Part shown: piece by piece, positions 43,851 to 52,602 of the stretch
Layout of the letters: every line of letters starts with the position of its first letter
Numbering within the stretch: position 1 is the stretch's first letter
NCBI RefSeq assembly: GCF_014650755.1
Contig: NZ_BMVO01000016.1
Location: 62,001-126,000 of the forward strand
DNA: 64,000 bases
Reading direction: 5' to 3'
DNA from: Streptomyces chryseus
Lineage (GTDB): Bacteria; Actinomycetota; Actinomycetes; Streptomycetales; Streptomycetaceae
The notes under the pieces: generated by a model
The model's database searches: none
Told to the model about the DNA's origin: nothing
The model's input: only the letters and a program-made list of their open reading frames with translations
Translations under genes and position numbers: made by a program

Positions 43851-44732
43851 CTACTTCTTCGTCGACTCGACCGCGTGACCACCGAACTGGTTGCGCAGAG
43901 CAGCGATCATCTTCATCTGCGGCGAGTCGTCCTGACGCGACGCGAACCGCGCGAACAGCGACGCCGTGATCGCGGGCAGCGGCACCGCGTTGTCGATCGC
44001 CGCCTCCACCGTCCAGCGGCCCTCACCCGAGTCCGCGGCGAACCCACGCAGACCTTCCAGGTGCTCGTCGTCGTCCAGCGCGTTCACTGCCAGGTCCAGC
44101 AGCCAGGAACGGATGACCGTCCCCTCCTGCCAGGACCGGAAGACCTCACGCACATCGGTGACGGAGTCGACCTTCTCCAGCAGCTCCCAGCCCTCGGCGT
44201 ACGCCTGCATCATCGCGTACTCGATGCCGTTGTGAACCATCTTCGCGAAGTGCCCGGCACCCACCTTGCCCGCGTGCACCGAACCGAAGTCACCCGCCGG
44301 CTTCAGCGCGTCGAACACCGGCTGGACCTTCGCGACGTTCTCGGCGTCGCCGCCGTACATCAGCGCGTAGCCGTTCTCCAGGCCCCAGACACCACCCGAG
44401 ACACCGCAGTCGACGAAACCGATGCCCTTGCGGCCCAGCTCCTCCGCGTGCTTCTCGTCGTCCGTCCAGCGCGAGTTCCCGCCGTCCACGACCACGTCAC
44501 CCGGCTCCAGCAGCTCGGCCAGCTCGTCGACCGTGGACTGCGTCGCGGCACCCGCCGGCACCATCACCCACACCACACGCGGGCCCTTGAGCTTGGCCAC
44601 AAGCTCCTCAAGGCTGTGGACATCGGCGACGTCCGGGTTGCGGTCGTAACCGATGACGGTGTGGCCTGCGCGGCGGATGCGCTCACGCATGTTGCCGCCC
44701 ATTTTGCCGAGGCCGACGAGACCGAGCTCCAT
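43851..44732 (-). CDS. gnd: 6-phosphogluconate dehydrogenase, decarboxylating (YqeC type)
   Basis: Oxidises 6-phosphogluconate to ribulose-5-phosphate in the pentose phosphate pathway. The 293-residue short form has the NAD(P)-binding GLVGLGKMGGNM, the substrate loop DGGNSRWTDD and a catalytic Lys/His region VGAGHFAKMVHNGIEY. The insertion of gnd between dnaN and recF is typical of Streptomyces and not functionally linked to replication. Confidence 0.94.
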   Translation of the reverse strand: MELGLVGLGKMGGNMRERIRRAGHTVIGYDRNPDVADVHSLEELVAKLKGPRVVWVMVPAGAATQSTVDELAELLEPGDVVVDGGNSRWTDDEKHAEELGRKGIGFVDCGVSGGVWGLENGYALMYGGDAENVAKVQPVFDALKPAGDFGSVHAGKVGAGHFAKMVHNGIEYAMMQAYAEGWELLEKVDSVTDVREVFRSWQEGTVIRSWLLDLAVNALDDDEHLEGLRGFAADSGEGRWTVEAAIDNAVPLPAITASLFARFASRQDDSPQMKMIAALRNQFGGHAVESTKK

Positions 44733-44810
44733 CAGAGATTCCTTAAGCGTTGTGGCGATTCGTACCCGGGACCGAGCCTACGCCCGGCCCCCGGGGCCCC
44801 GCAGGGACCG

Positions 44811-45941
44811 TCAGCCCGACAGCCGCACCGGCATGATCAGGTACTTGTACGCCTCGTCCGCCTCGGCATCGACCGCGGGCCTGCCGCTGAGCAGCGCCGG
44901 CTTCGTCGACGTCGTGAACGACAGCTGGGCGACCGGCGAGTCGATCGCGCTCAGACCGTCGAGCAGGAAGGTCGGGTTGAAGGCGATCGAGATGTCGTCG
45001 CCCTCCAGGTTCGCGTCGACCCGCTCCACAGCCTGTGCGTCGTCGCTCGAACCCGCTTCCAGGATCAGCACGCCCTGCTCGAAGCTCAGCCGCACCGGGG
45101 TGTTCCGCTCGGCCACCAGCGCCACACGCTTGACGGCCTCGACGAACGGGGCGGTCTCGATGACGGCGATCGAGTTGAACTCGGTCGGGAAGAGCGTGCG
45201 GTACTTCGGCAGGTCGCCCTCGAGCAGACGGGTCGTCGTACGCCGGCCCGCGCCCTCGAAACCGATCAGACCCTCACCCGCACCGGAGCTCGACAGCGCG
45301 ATCGTGACCGTGTCACCGCTGGTCAGCGACTTGGCGGTGTCCAGCAGCGTCTTCGCGGGCACCAGCGCGACGGCCGACGCCTCCGGGTCCTCCGGCTTCC
45401 ACATGAACTCGCGGACCGCGAAGCGGTAGCGGTCGGTGGAGGCCAGGGTGACCGTGTCGCCCTCGATCTCGATGCGCACACCGGTCAGCACCGGCAGCGT
45501 GTCGTCACGGCCCGCGGCGATGGCGACCTGCGCGGCGGCGGAGGCGAAGACCTCACCCGGGACCGTGCCGGTCGCGGTCGGCATCTGCGGCAGCGCCGGG
45601 TACTCCTCCACAGGAAGCGTGTGGAGGGTGAACCGCGAGGAGCCGCAGACCACGGTCGCCCGTACACCGTCTGTGGAAATCTCCACCGGGCGGTTCGGCA
45701 GGGCGCGGCAGATGTCGGCGAGCAGCCGGCCGGAGACGAGAACGGTGCCGTCCTCCTCCACGTCCGCCTCGACCGAGACCCGCGCCGACACCTCGTAGTC
45801 GAAGCCGGAGAGGCTCAGCGCGCCGTCCTCCGCCTTCAGAAGAAGGCCCGCGAGGACGGGCACCGGCGGACGGGCCGGAAGGCTGCGAGCCGTCCAGGCC
45901 ACCGCCTCCGCGAGTACATCGCGCTCAACCCGGATCTTCAC
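44811..45941 (-). CDS. dnaN: DNA polymerase III beta sliding clamp
   Basis: Ring-shaped processivity clamp. The 376 residues comprise three clamp domains with MKIRVERDVLAEAVAWTARSLP at the start and the C-terminal MPVRL. GTG 45941 has AGGAGG at good spacing. It lies directly next to oriC and is transcribed away from it, co-oriented with replication. Confidence 0.97.
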   Translation of the reverse strand: MKIRVERDVLAEAVAWTARSLPARPPVPVLAGLLLKAEDGALSLSGFDYEVSARVSVEADVEEDGTVLVSGRLLADICRALPNRPVEISTDGVRATVVCGSSRFTLHTLPVEEYPALPQMPTATGTVPGEVFASAAAQVAIAAGRDDTLPVLTGVRIEIEGDTVTLASTDRYRFAVREFMWKPEDPEASAVALVPAKTLLDTAKSLTSGDTVTIALSSSGAGEGLIGFEGAGRRTTTRLLEGDLPKYRTLFPTEFNSIAVIETAPFVEAVKRVALVAERNTPVRLSFEQGVLILEAGSSDDAQAVERVDANLEGDDISIAFNPTFLLDGLSAIDSPVAQLSFTTSTKPALLSGRPAVDAEADEAYKYLIMPVRLSG

Positions 45942-46709
45942 CGGAACCGCCTCCTGCTTGTTGCTGGCTCGCCCTGCTGGCCGTCGTGGTCTGGGGTCGT
46001 CTGGCTGTGTTGCCGGGGACCAGTCTGACGCACGGCACCGACAGTCGGTGCGGCTCGGGGTCAAGTCGTGGCGAGAGGCGTCGCCGGCTCCGGGGCCGAG
46101 TTGTGCACAGGGCCCTCTTCCAAGCGATTTCCGGGCTAACTCTTAGTGGGAGTAGTAGTAGGGCCTGTGGAAACGGTGGATAACCCCGTTTGCGCAGGTC
46201 AGACCCAGTTTTTTGTCCACCGCACCTGTGGGTGGAGCCGGTGGACAACTCGGCGTTTCTGTGGACGCCGGAAAGTTACACACACACGGTGCACAGGCAG
46301 GGGTCACTTCTCCCCAGCGCTGTCCCCAGCTTTACCCACGTTCCCCACAGCCCAACCGACCTCCTCGGTGTGACGGCTTTCACTCGCGCCGGTGAGAGCG
46401 CGTGTTTCGTTGCCGAACAGTGGACAGAGGTGTGGATTAGCTGTGCACAAGGTGCCCCAGCCTGTGGGCCGCCGGTGGACAAGCGACCGACCGCCCTGTG
46501 GACAGTTTTTCTGTCCACACCCTGTGGACGAAGCTTGACCACAAATCCACAACCACCTGACCTGGGCCGATGAAGTCTCAGGAACCGCACCTGTGGACCC
46601 AATCTGGACAACTTCCCAGTCCCCAGGGTGTGGACGGAACATCCTGCCCTGTTCTGTGGAGAACGGACCCCCGCCGGCAGATATTCGAACACCGCGAAGG
46701 CACGGAACG
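45942..46709. other. oriC: Chromosomal replication origin oriC
   Basis: A long gene-free region between dnaN and dnaA with many degenerate DnaA boxes on both strands. Boxes read by eye: 46166-46174, 46175-46183, 46213-46221 (TTGTCCACC), 46240-46248 and 46474-46482 (GGTGGACAA), 46341-46349, 46431-46439, 46497-46505, 46511-46519 (CTGTCCACA), 46523-46531, 46592-46600, 46603-46611, 46629-46637 and 46655-46663. None is an exact TTGTCCACA. Streptomyces origins are known to hold about 19 boxes with a degenerate consensus between dnaA and dnaN. Confidence 0.95.
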
Positions 46710-46750
46710 CCGAAGGGCGCCCGGGGAGTTCGTCCCTGGGCGCCCTTCGG
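46710..46750 (-). terminator. Terminator downstream of dnaA
   Basis: An 18-base stem (46710-46727 with 46733-46750; CCGAAGGGCGCCC on the left) with one wobble pair and a 5-base loop, 31 bases past the dnaA stop. It would keep dnaA transcription out of oriC. Confidence 0.85.
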
Positions 46751-46780
46751 AGCGTGCTGCGGGGTGCCGGAGCCCTCGCG

Positions 46781-48523
46781 TCAGCCGTTCTTGATGCGGT
46801 TCGTGAGCTCCGTGACCTGGTTGTAGATGGAGCGCCGCTCCGCCATCAGAGCGCGGATCTTGCGGTCGGCGTGCATCACCGTCGTGTGGTCGCGGCCACC
46901 GAACTGCGCGCCGATCTTCGGCAGCGAGAGATCCGTGAGCTCACGGCACAGGTACATCGCGATCTGCCGCGCCGTGACGAGCACACGGCTGCGGGACGAC
47001 CCGCAGAGGTCCTCCACCGTCAGCCCGAAGTAGTCCGCGGTGGCCGCCATGATGGCGCCCGCCGTGATCTCGGGCGACGCGTCCTCGCCACCGGGGATCA
47101 GGTCCTTGAGCACGATCTCGGTGAGCCCGAGATCCACCGGCTGCCGGTTGAGCGACGCGAACGCCGTCACCCGGATCAGCGCGCCCTCCAGCTCGCGGAT
47201 GTTGCGCGAGATCCGGGACGCGATGAACTCCAGTACCTCCGGCGGGGCGTTGAGCTGCTCCTGCACCGCCTTCTTGCGGAGGATCGCGATGCGCGTCTCC
47301 AGCTCCGGCGGCTGCACGTCGGTGGTCAGACCCCACTCGAACCGATTGCGCAGCCGGTCCTCCAGGGTCACCAGCTGCTTGGGCGGCCGGTCCGAGGACA
47401 GCACGATCTGCTTGTTCGCGTTGTGGAGCGTATTGAAGGTGTGGAAGAACTCCTCCTGCGTCGACTCCTTGCTCGCCAGGAACTGGATGTCGTCGACGAG
47501 CAGGATGTCGACGTCGCGGTACCGCTTGCGGAACGCGTCGCCCTTGCCGTCGCGGATGGAGTTGATGAACTCGTTGGTGAACTCCTCGGAGCTCACATAG
47601 CGCACGCGGGTGCCCGGGTAGAGGCTCCGCGCGTAGTGCCCGATCGCGTGCAGCAGGTGCGTCTTGCCGAGCCCGGACTCCCCGTAGATGAACAGCGGGT
47701 TGTACGCCTTCGCCGGCGCTTCGGCCACCGCGACGGCGGCCGCGTGCGCGAAGCGGTTCGACGAGCCGATGACGAAGGTGTCGAAGAGGTACTTCGGGTT
47801 GAGGCGGGCGTGCGGCTCGCCGGGGCCCGGAGTGGAGGCCTGCGCCGCGAGGGGGCCGGGGGCGCCGCCGCCCGACTGCATCGAGGAGCCGGGGCCGCCG
47901 CGGTGCGGGGCCGGATGGTCCTGGTGGTCGCGGCGCTCGGGGCGGTCGTGACGCGGCTGGTCGTAGCGCGGCTGCTCGTACTGCTGGCGCCCGGGCGGCT
48001 GCTGCCGGTAGTCGTGCTCGGGAGGGCGTGTGGCGTACGGGTCGCGCTCCTGGAATCCGCCGAGCCGCGGCTGCTGCCAGCCGTGGTCGTCCGGCGGGCG
48101 GGGCCAGGAGCCCTGCTCCTGGCGGGGCTGGCGGTAGTCGGGGTACGCCGGCCGGGCGGTCGGCAGGTCGTCCGCCTGCGGCCGGTGCCCGTAGGAGTCG
48201 TACGACTCGTGCGACTCGTGCGGGGGCTGCTGCTGGGGGGCGGGCTCCGCGGCGGAGTCGTCGACGGTGATCGCGATCCGGATCGGGCGGCCGCACTCGC
48301 GGCTCAGCGTCTCGCTGATCAGCGGCGCCAGCCGGCCTTCGAGGACGCGCTTGCCCCATTCGTTGGGCACGGCGAGCAGCGCGGTGTCGGCGACCAGGGC
48401 GAGCGGCTGGCAGCGCTCGATCCACTGTTTGTCCTTGGGCTCGATGCCCTGCTGGCCCTCTCCGAGGAGATGCTCCAGCACTCGTGGCCACACTGCGGCA
48501 AGATCGGCAGGTACGTCAGCCAC
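46781..48523 (-). CDS. dnaA: Chromosomal replication initiator DnaA
   Basis: Binds DnaA boxes and melts oriC. The 580 residues comprise domain I (1-90; VADVPADLAAVWPRVLEHLL), a long linker domain II (about 90-240) unusually rich in Gln, Pro, Arg and His as in Streptomyces, an AAA+ domain with GESGLGKTH and LLVDDIQF, and domain IV with the DnaA signature (GGRDHTTVMHADRKI). GTG 48523 matches the known Streptomyces start. It is transcribed toward oriC; a consensus DnaA box upstream (48655) suggests autoregulation. Confidence 0.97.
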   Translation of the reverse strand: MADVPADLAAVWPRVLEHLLGEGQQGIEPKDKQWIERCQPLALVADTALLAVPNEWGKRVLEGRLAPLISETLSRECGRPIRIAITVDDSAAEPAPQQQPPHESHESYDSYGHRPQADDLPTARPAYPDYRQPRQEQGSWPRPPDDHGWQQPRLGGFQERDPYATRPPEHDYRQQPPGRQQYEQPRYDQPRHDRPERRDHQDHPAPHRGGPGSSMQSGGGAPGPLAAQASTPGPGEPHARLNPKYLFDTFVIGSSNRFAHAAAVAVAEAPAKAYNPLFIYGESGLGKTHLLHAIGHYARSLYPGTRVRYVSSEEFTNEFINSIRDGKGDAFRKRYRDVDILLVDDIQFLASKESTQEEFFHTFNTLHNANKQIVLSSDRPPKQLVTLEDRLRNRFEWGLTTDVQPPELETRIAILRKKAVQEQLNAPPEVLEFIASRISRNIRELEGALIRVTAFASLNRQPVDLGLTEIVLKDLIPGGEDASPEITAGAIMAATADYFGLTVEDLCGSSRSRVLVTARQIAMYLCRELTDLSLPKIGAQFGGRDHTTVMHADRKIRALMAERRSIYNQVTELTNRIKNG

Positions 48524-48889
48524 AGGGCACGCTCTCTCACAGGTCCCACGAAGGTGTGGTTCTCGGGACGGGATGGGAAGGACAGGCAAGGACACAACGG
48601 ATAAGAATCCAAGTTCATGCACGGTAGTCGGGGGTCGTCGCGTGCATCAAGTTGTTGTCCACAGCCTGTGCACAGTCGACCCTGGTGACGGGTCGGTTTG
48701 ACCGGATGGCGTAGCCGCGCGTACCGTGACCAGGTCGAGTTGTCGATGGCTGCTGCCGCCTGCCTCCGATGGGCAAAGATCACGGTCTGTGATCGTGAAG
48801 CGGTGCACACGGGCGTTGCGAGCTTCCTCGTGGGCGCACGGTGACAGCCAGGCGATGCCCCGCCACCACACCACTTCTGGAGCCCCCGA
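48524..48889. other. Divergent dnaA/rpmH promoter region
   Basis: No gene is supported in these 366 bases. It should hold promoters for dnaA (-) and the rpmH-rnpA operon (+). It contains the exact DnaA box described separately and the neighbouring TGTGCACAG. Confidence 0.6.
48655..48663 (+). promoter_or_regulatory. Consensus DnaA box upstream of dnaA
   Basis: Exact TTGTCCACA, 132 bases before the dnaA start, with a near-match TGTGCACAG at 48667. A box at this place is known in Streptomyces dnaA promoters and is thought to mediate autorepression. Confidence 0.8.
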
Positions 48890-49027
48890 GTGAGCAAGCG
48901 CACCTTCCAGCCGAACAACCGTCGTCGTGCCAAGACCCACGGTTTCCGTCTTCGCATGCGGACGCGTGCCGGTCGCGCCATCCTGGCGACTCGCCGGGCC
49001 AAGGGCCGCACGCGCCTTTCCGCCTGA
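48890..49027 (+). CDS. rpmH: 50S ribosomal protein L34
   Basis: GTG 48890 encodes 45 residues, the full length: VSKRTFQPNNRRRAKTHGFR at the start, extremely Arg/Lys-rich, ending KGRTRLSA. It is a component of the large ribosomal subunit. It starts the rpmH-rnpA-yidD-yidC-jag-rsmG cluster and is divergent from dnaA. Confidence 0.97.
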   Translation: MSKRTFQPNNRRRAKTHGFRLRMRTRAGRAILATRRAKGRTRLSA

Positions 49028-49045
49028 TCACCTACAGGTCATGAC

Positions 49046-49420
49046 GTGCTGCCTACCGAGAATCGGCTGAGGCGGCGCGAGGACTTCGCGACCGCGGTAC
49101 GCCGAGGACGCCGGGCCGGGCGCCCGCTCCTCGTCGTCCACCTGCGAACTAGCGGTGCAACGGACCCGCACGCGCCTGGGGAGAGCGTTCCCCGGCCGCG
49201 TGCGGGTTTCGTCGTCAGCAAAGCCGTTGGCAATGCTGTCGTACGGAACCTGGTGAAGCGCAGGCTTCGCCACCTGGTCCGGGACCGTCTGTCGGAGCTG
49301 CCCCCCGGTAGCCTGGTTGTGGTACGGGCATTGCCCGGATCAGGCGATGCCGATCATGCACAGCTGGCCCGAGACCTGGATGCCGCGCTTGAGCGGTTGC
49401 TGGGAGGGGGCGCGCGATGA
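49046..49420 (+). CDS. rnpA: Ribonuclease P protein component
   Basis: Protein subunit of the RNase P ribozyme that matures tRNA 5' ends. The 124 residues start at GTG (MLPTENRLRRREDF) with the RNR-type motif RNLVKRRLRHLVR (about 72-84). It lies 18 bases after rpmH and overlaps yidD by 4 bases (ATGA). Confidence 0.95.
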   Translation: MLPTENRLRRREDFATAVRRGRRAGRPLLVVHLRTSGATDPHAPGESVPRPRAGFVVSKAVGNAVVRNLVKRRLRHLVRDRLSELPPGSLVVVRALPGSGDADHAQLARDLDAALERLLGGGAR

Positions 49421-49758
49421 AGTACCCGCTGCTGGCTCTGATCAAGCTGTACCAGTGGACGATCAGTCCGTTGCTCGGGCCTGTCTGCCGGTACTACCCG
49501 TCGTGTTCCCACTACGGGTTCACGGCCATCGACCGGCACGGTGCGGTCAAGGGCACGGCCCTGACCGCCTGGCGCATTCTGCGGTGCAATCCGTGGTCGC
49601 CGGGTGGTGTGGACCATGTTCCGCCGCGCGCACGTCCGCGTTGGCACGAAGTGCTGCGCAATGCGTGGAGCGGTGACCGCGGCAGCAAGGGCGGGCAACA
49701 CTCCGCCGCTGAGATCAACCCGGCCGCAGAGACCTCGCCCAATGCTCAAGGAGCCTGA
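49417..49758 (+). CDS. yidD: Membrane protein insertion efficiency factor YidD
   Basis: The 113-residue product has the family signature LIKLYQWTISPLLGPVCRYYPSCSHYG with the three Cys, followed by an amphipathic segment and a polar tail longer than usual. Thought to assist YidC-mediated insertion. It overlaps rnpA and is followed 3 bases later by yidC. Confidence 0.93.
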   Translation: MKYPLLALIKLYQWTISPLLGPVCRYYPSCSHYGFTAIDRHGAVKGTALTAWRILRCNPWSPGGVDHVPPRARPRWHEVLRNAWSGDRGSKGGQHSAAEINPAAETSPNAQGA

Positions 49759-49761
49759 TTA

Positions 49762-50997
49762 GTGGACACGATTGCCAGTCTGTTCAGCTTTATCACCACC
49801 CCAGTTTCCTGGGTCATCGTCCAGTTCCACACGATGTACGGGGCGATCTTCGGGCCTGACACGGGCTGGGCCTGGGGTCTGTCCATCGTGTCCCTGGTGG
49901 TGCTGATCCGTATCTGTCTGATCCCGCTGTTCGTCAAGCAGATCAAGTCGACGCGTGGCATGCAGGCGCTCCAGCCTGAGATGAAGAAGATCCAGGAGCG
50001 CTACAAGAACGACAAGCAGCGTCAGTCCGAAGAGATGATGAAGCTGTACAAGGAGACGGGTACCAACCCGTTGTCCTCGTGCCTTCCCATCCTGGCGCAG
50101 TCGCCGTTCTTCTTCGCCCTGTACCACGTGCTGAGCAAGATCTCCTCGGGTGACGAGATCGGCGTGCTCAATCAGAACCTGGTCGACAGCGCCCGTGAGG
50201 CCCACATCTTCGGCGCCCCGATCGCGGCGAAGTTCATGGACAGCGAGGAGAAGGTCGCCGCTCTCCAGGCTTCGCTGACCGATGTGCGCATCGTCACCGC
50301 GGTCATGATCGTCCTGATGTCGGCGTCGCAGTTCTACACGCAGCGCCAGCTGATGACGAAGAACGTCGACCTGTCGGTCAAGACGCCGTTCATGCAGCAG
50401 CAGAAGATGCTGATGTACATCTTCCCGGTCATGTTCGCCGTCATGGGCATCAACTTCCCCGTCGGTGTCCTCGTCTACTGGCTGACCACCAACGTGTGGA
50501 CCATGGGCCAGCAGATGTACGTGATCCACGGGAACCCCACTCCGGGCAGCAAGGCGCAGGCGCAGCTGCTGGAGCGGATGCAGAAGTCGATCGTGAGGCA
50601 CGGCAAGGTCCGCAGCCGGCGTGAGCGCAACGTGATCAAGCAGATCGCGGCCAAGGGCCGTGAGCGCAACGAGGCCGAGCGCAGGTTCGTCAAGGGCCTG
50701 GGGATGGCGCGGCTGACGGTTCAGGCCGACGGCACGGTGGCCAAGGGTGAGCCCGAGGTCGAGGCCGAGAGCGGCACGACGGCGGACTCCGGCCCGAAGC
50801 GGCAGCAGCCCAAGCGGCTGACCAAGGCGCAGCGCCAGGCCGCCGCCGCAGAGTCCGCGGCGAAGACCTCGTTGCAGAAGGAAGAGCCGGAGGACAAGCC
50901 GAAGACGGCCGGTAAGCCTTCTTCCGGTTCCGCACGCCAAGCCAAGTCCGGGCAGCGCAAGGGCCAGCAGCGGCCCAAGCACCCGTCCAAGAAGTAA
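49762..50997 (+). CDS. yidC: Membrane protein insertase YidC (Oxa1 family)
   Basis: Inserts and folds membrane proteins alone or with SecYEG. The 411 residues have about five transmembrane helices (the first near 10-30), the conserved loop GTNPLSSCLPILAQSPFFFALYHVL, the positively charged groove, and a long Lys/Gln/Ala-rich cytoplasmic tail (about 300-411) of the kind that binds ribosomes. Starts at GTG 49762. Confidence 0.95.
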   Translation: MDTIASLFSFITTPVSWVIVQFHTMYGAIFGPDTGWAWGLSIVSLVVLIRICLIPLFVKQIKSTRGMQALQPEMKKIQERYKNDKQRQSEEMMKLYKETGTNPLSSCLPILAQSPFFFALYHVLSKISSGDEIGVLNQNLVDSAREAHIFGAPIAAKFMDSEEKVAALQASLTDVRIVTAVMIVLMSASQFYTQRQLMTKNVDLSVKTPFMQQQKMLMYIFPVMFAVMGINFPVGVLVYWLTTNVWTMGQQMYVIHGNPTPGSKAQAQLLERMQKSIVRHGKVRSRRERNVIKQIAAKGRERNEAERRFVKGLGMARLTVQADGTVAKGEPEVEAESGTTADSGPKRQQPKRLTKAQRQAAAAESAAKTSLQKEEPEDKPKTAGKPSSGSARQAKSGQRKGQQRPKHPSKK

Positions 50998-51012
50998 TAA
51001 GGAGTCCATCCC

Positions 51013-51525
51013 GTGACGGAAGGCACCACCTCCGTGGCCGCTGAGGGTAGCGACACCCTGACCCGCCTCGAGCAGGAAGGGGAGATCGCGGCCGACTACC
51101 TCGAGGGTCTGCTCGACATCACCGACCTCGACGGGGACATCGACATGGACGTCGAGGCCGACCGGGCCGCGGTGTCGATCATCAGTGACACGGGCAGCCG
51201 TGATCTGCAGAAGCTCGTGGGCCGCGACGGTGAGGTGCTGGAGGCTCTGCAAGAGCTGACGCGTCTGGCTGTGCACCGTGAGACCGGGGACCGCAGCCGG
51301 CTGATGCTGGACATCGCGGGTTTCCGGGCCAGGCGGCGCGAGGAGCTCGCTGAGCTCGGTGCCAAGGCGGCCGGCGAGGTGAGGAGCACCGGTGCGCCGG
51401 TGCAGCTCGACCCGATGACGCCGTTCGAGCGCAAGGTCGTGCACGACGCGATCGCGGCCGCTGGTCTGCGCAGCGAGTCCGAGGGCGAAGAGCCGGAGCG
51501 CTTCGTCGTCGTTCTCCCGGCCTGA
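51013..51525 (+). CDS. jag: Jag/KhpB-type R3H domain RNA-binding protein
   Basis: The 170-residue product has a KH-like middle (RDLQKLVGRDGEVLEALQELTRLAV) and a C-terminal R3H domain (FERKVVHDAIAAAGLRSESEGEEPERFVVV). There is no long Jag_N domain, as usual in actinobacteria. A post-transcriptional or cell-envelope role is inferred from Firmicutes homologues. It lies 15 bases after yidC, and a terminator at 51543 ends the operon. Confidence 0.9.
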   Translation: MTEGTTSVAAEGSDTLTRLEQEGEIAADYLEGLLDITDLDGDIDMDVEADRAAVSIISDTGSRDLQKLVGRDGEVLEALQELTRLAVHRETGDRSRLMLDIAGFRARRREELAELGAKAAGEVRSTGAPVQLDPMTPFERKVVHDAIAAAGLRSESEGEEPERFVVVLPA

Positions 51526-51542
51526 CCGGCCCCGTCGTCTGT

Positions 51543-51570
51543 CGGCCCCGTCTGTTCGCAGGCGGGGCCG
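51543..51570 (+). terminator. Terminator after jag
   Basis: CGGCCCCGTCTG (51543-51554) pairs with CAGGCGGGGCCG (51559-51570) around TTCG, one wobble pair, followed by ATCTTTG. Confidence 0.9.
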
Positions 51571-51632
51571 ATCTTTGTCAGCCTGTTAGTCACCCATCAG
51601 TTCGGATAGCGCGGTACGGAAGGACGGTCCCC

Positions 51633-52349
51633 GTGACGGAGGAAGCAGAGCTTCCCCAGGCGCCTGAAGAGGCACGGACGGTATTCGGCGAGTTCTTTCC
51701 AGCGGCCGTCCGGTACGCGGAACTGCTCGCGGACGCCGGCGTCGAGCGAGGGCTGATCGGTCCTCGTGAGGTGCCGCGGCTGTGGGAACGGCACTTGCTG
51801 AACTGCGCGGTGCTCTCCGAGGTGGTCCCGGAAGGTGTCACGGTCTGCGATGTGGGTTCGGGGGCCGGGCTCCCGGGCATCCCGTTGGCGCTGGTGCGCC
51901 CGGACCTGAAGATCACGCTGCTGGAGCCGCTGTTGCGGCGTACGAACTTCCTTCAGGAGGTCGTCGAGCTGCTGGGTCTTGAGCACGTGACGGTGGTGCG
52001 TGGCCGAGCGGAGGAAGTGCTCGGGAAGCTGCCGCCGGTTCATGTGGTGACGGCGCGGGCGGTCGCCCCGCTGGACCGGCTGGCCGGCTGGGGGGTTCCC
52101 CTGCTGCGTCCCTACGGGGAGATGCTCGCCCTCAAGGGCGACACCGCCGAGGAGGAGATCAAGAGCACGCGTTCCGCGCTGAGCAAGCTCGGTGTGGTGA
52201 AGACGGAAGTGCTTCAGGTGGGCGAGGGTGTGGTGAACCCGCTGTCCACGGTGGTGCGTGTGGAGGTCGGGGAGAGCCCGGGCGGCGTACGGTTCGCTGC
52301 CAAGCGGGCCAAGGCCGCGCGGCCGTCGCGGACACGTCGGCGGCGTTGA
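51633..52349 (+). CDS. rsmG: 16S rRNA (guanine527-N7)-methyltransferase RsmG
   Basis: SAM-dependent methylation of G527; loss confers low-level streptomycin resistance in Streptomyces. The 238 residues have ERHLLNCAVL, the SAM-binding VGSGAGLPGIPLA, and AEEVL and RAVAPL motifs, and a basic C-terminus. GTG 51633 follows GGAAGGAC. It has its own transcription unit after the jag terminator. Confidence 0.94.
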   Translation: MTEEAELPQAPEEARTVFGEFFPAAVRYAELLADAGVERGLIGPREVPRLWERHLLNCAVLSEVVPEGVTVCDVGSGAGLPGIPLALVRPDLKITLLEPLLRRTNFLQEVVELLGLEHVTVVRGRAEEVLGKLPPVHVVTARAVAPLDRLAGWGVPLLRPYGEMLALKGDTAEEEIKSTRSALSKLGVVKTEVLQVGEGVVNPLSTVVRVEVGESPGGVRFAAKRAKAARPSRTRRRR

Positions 52350-52442
52350 TCTGCCCTGTTTACCAGCGATGCTCCATACAAGCTGCCATACGTACGCATT
52401 GCGGAGTGTCGTGAGGGTGTAGGTGCACGACCGGTGCATCGT

Positions 52443-52456
52443 GTTTCACGTGAAAC
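52443..52456. promoter_or_regulatory. parS: parS site (upstream of parA)
   Basis: Exact 14-base palindrome GTTTCACGTGAAAC in the rsmG-parA spacer, 147 bases before the parA start. ParB binding site for chromosome segregation. Confidence 0.95.
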
Positions 52457-52539
52457 GTCGCTCTCTGCTGCATGGAATCATCAGCCGCGGTCGTGCGGCT
52501 GCCGCACCGCGCGACCGCAGGTCCGTAAGGGGCGTGGAG

Positions 52540-52548
52540 TTGTCCACA
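52540..52548 (+). promoter_or_regulatory. Consensus DnaA box in the parAB upstream region
   Basis: Exact TTGTCCACA, 55 bases before the proposed parA start and between two parS sites. Confidence 0.6.
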
Positions 52549-52602
52549 GAGGTGGATTCCTCCACAGAAGAACGGGCCTCGCTGGTTCATGACCCCGAAA
52601 GC

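Noticed and set aside
42942..46028. A 1028-codon open frame on the + strand across recF, gnd and dnaN
   Set aside because: It is antisense to three clearly conserved genes and its translation is Arg/His/Gln-rich low-complexity sequence, an artefact of high third-position GC.
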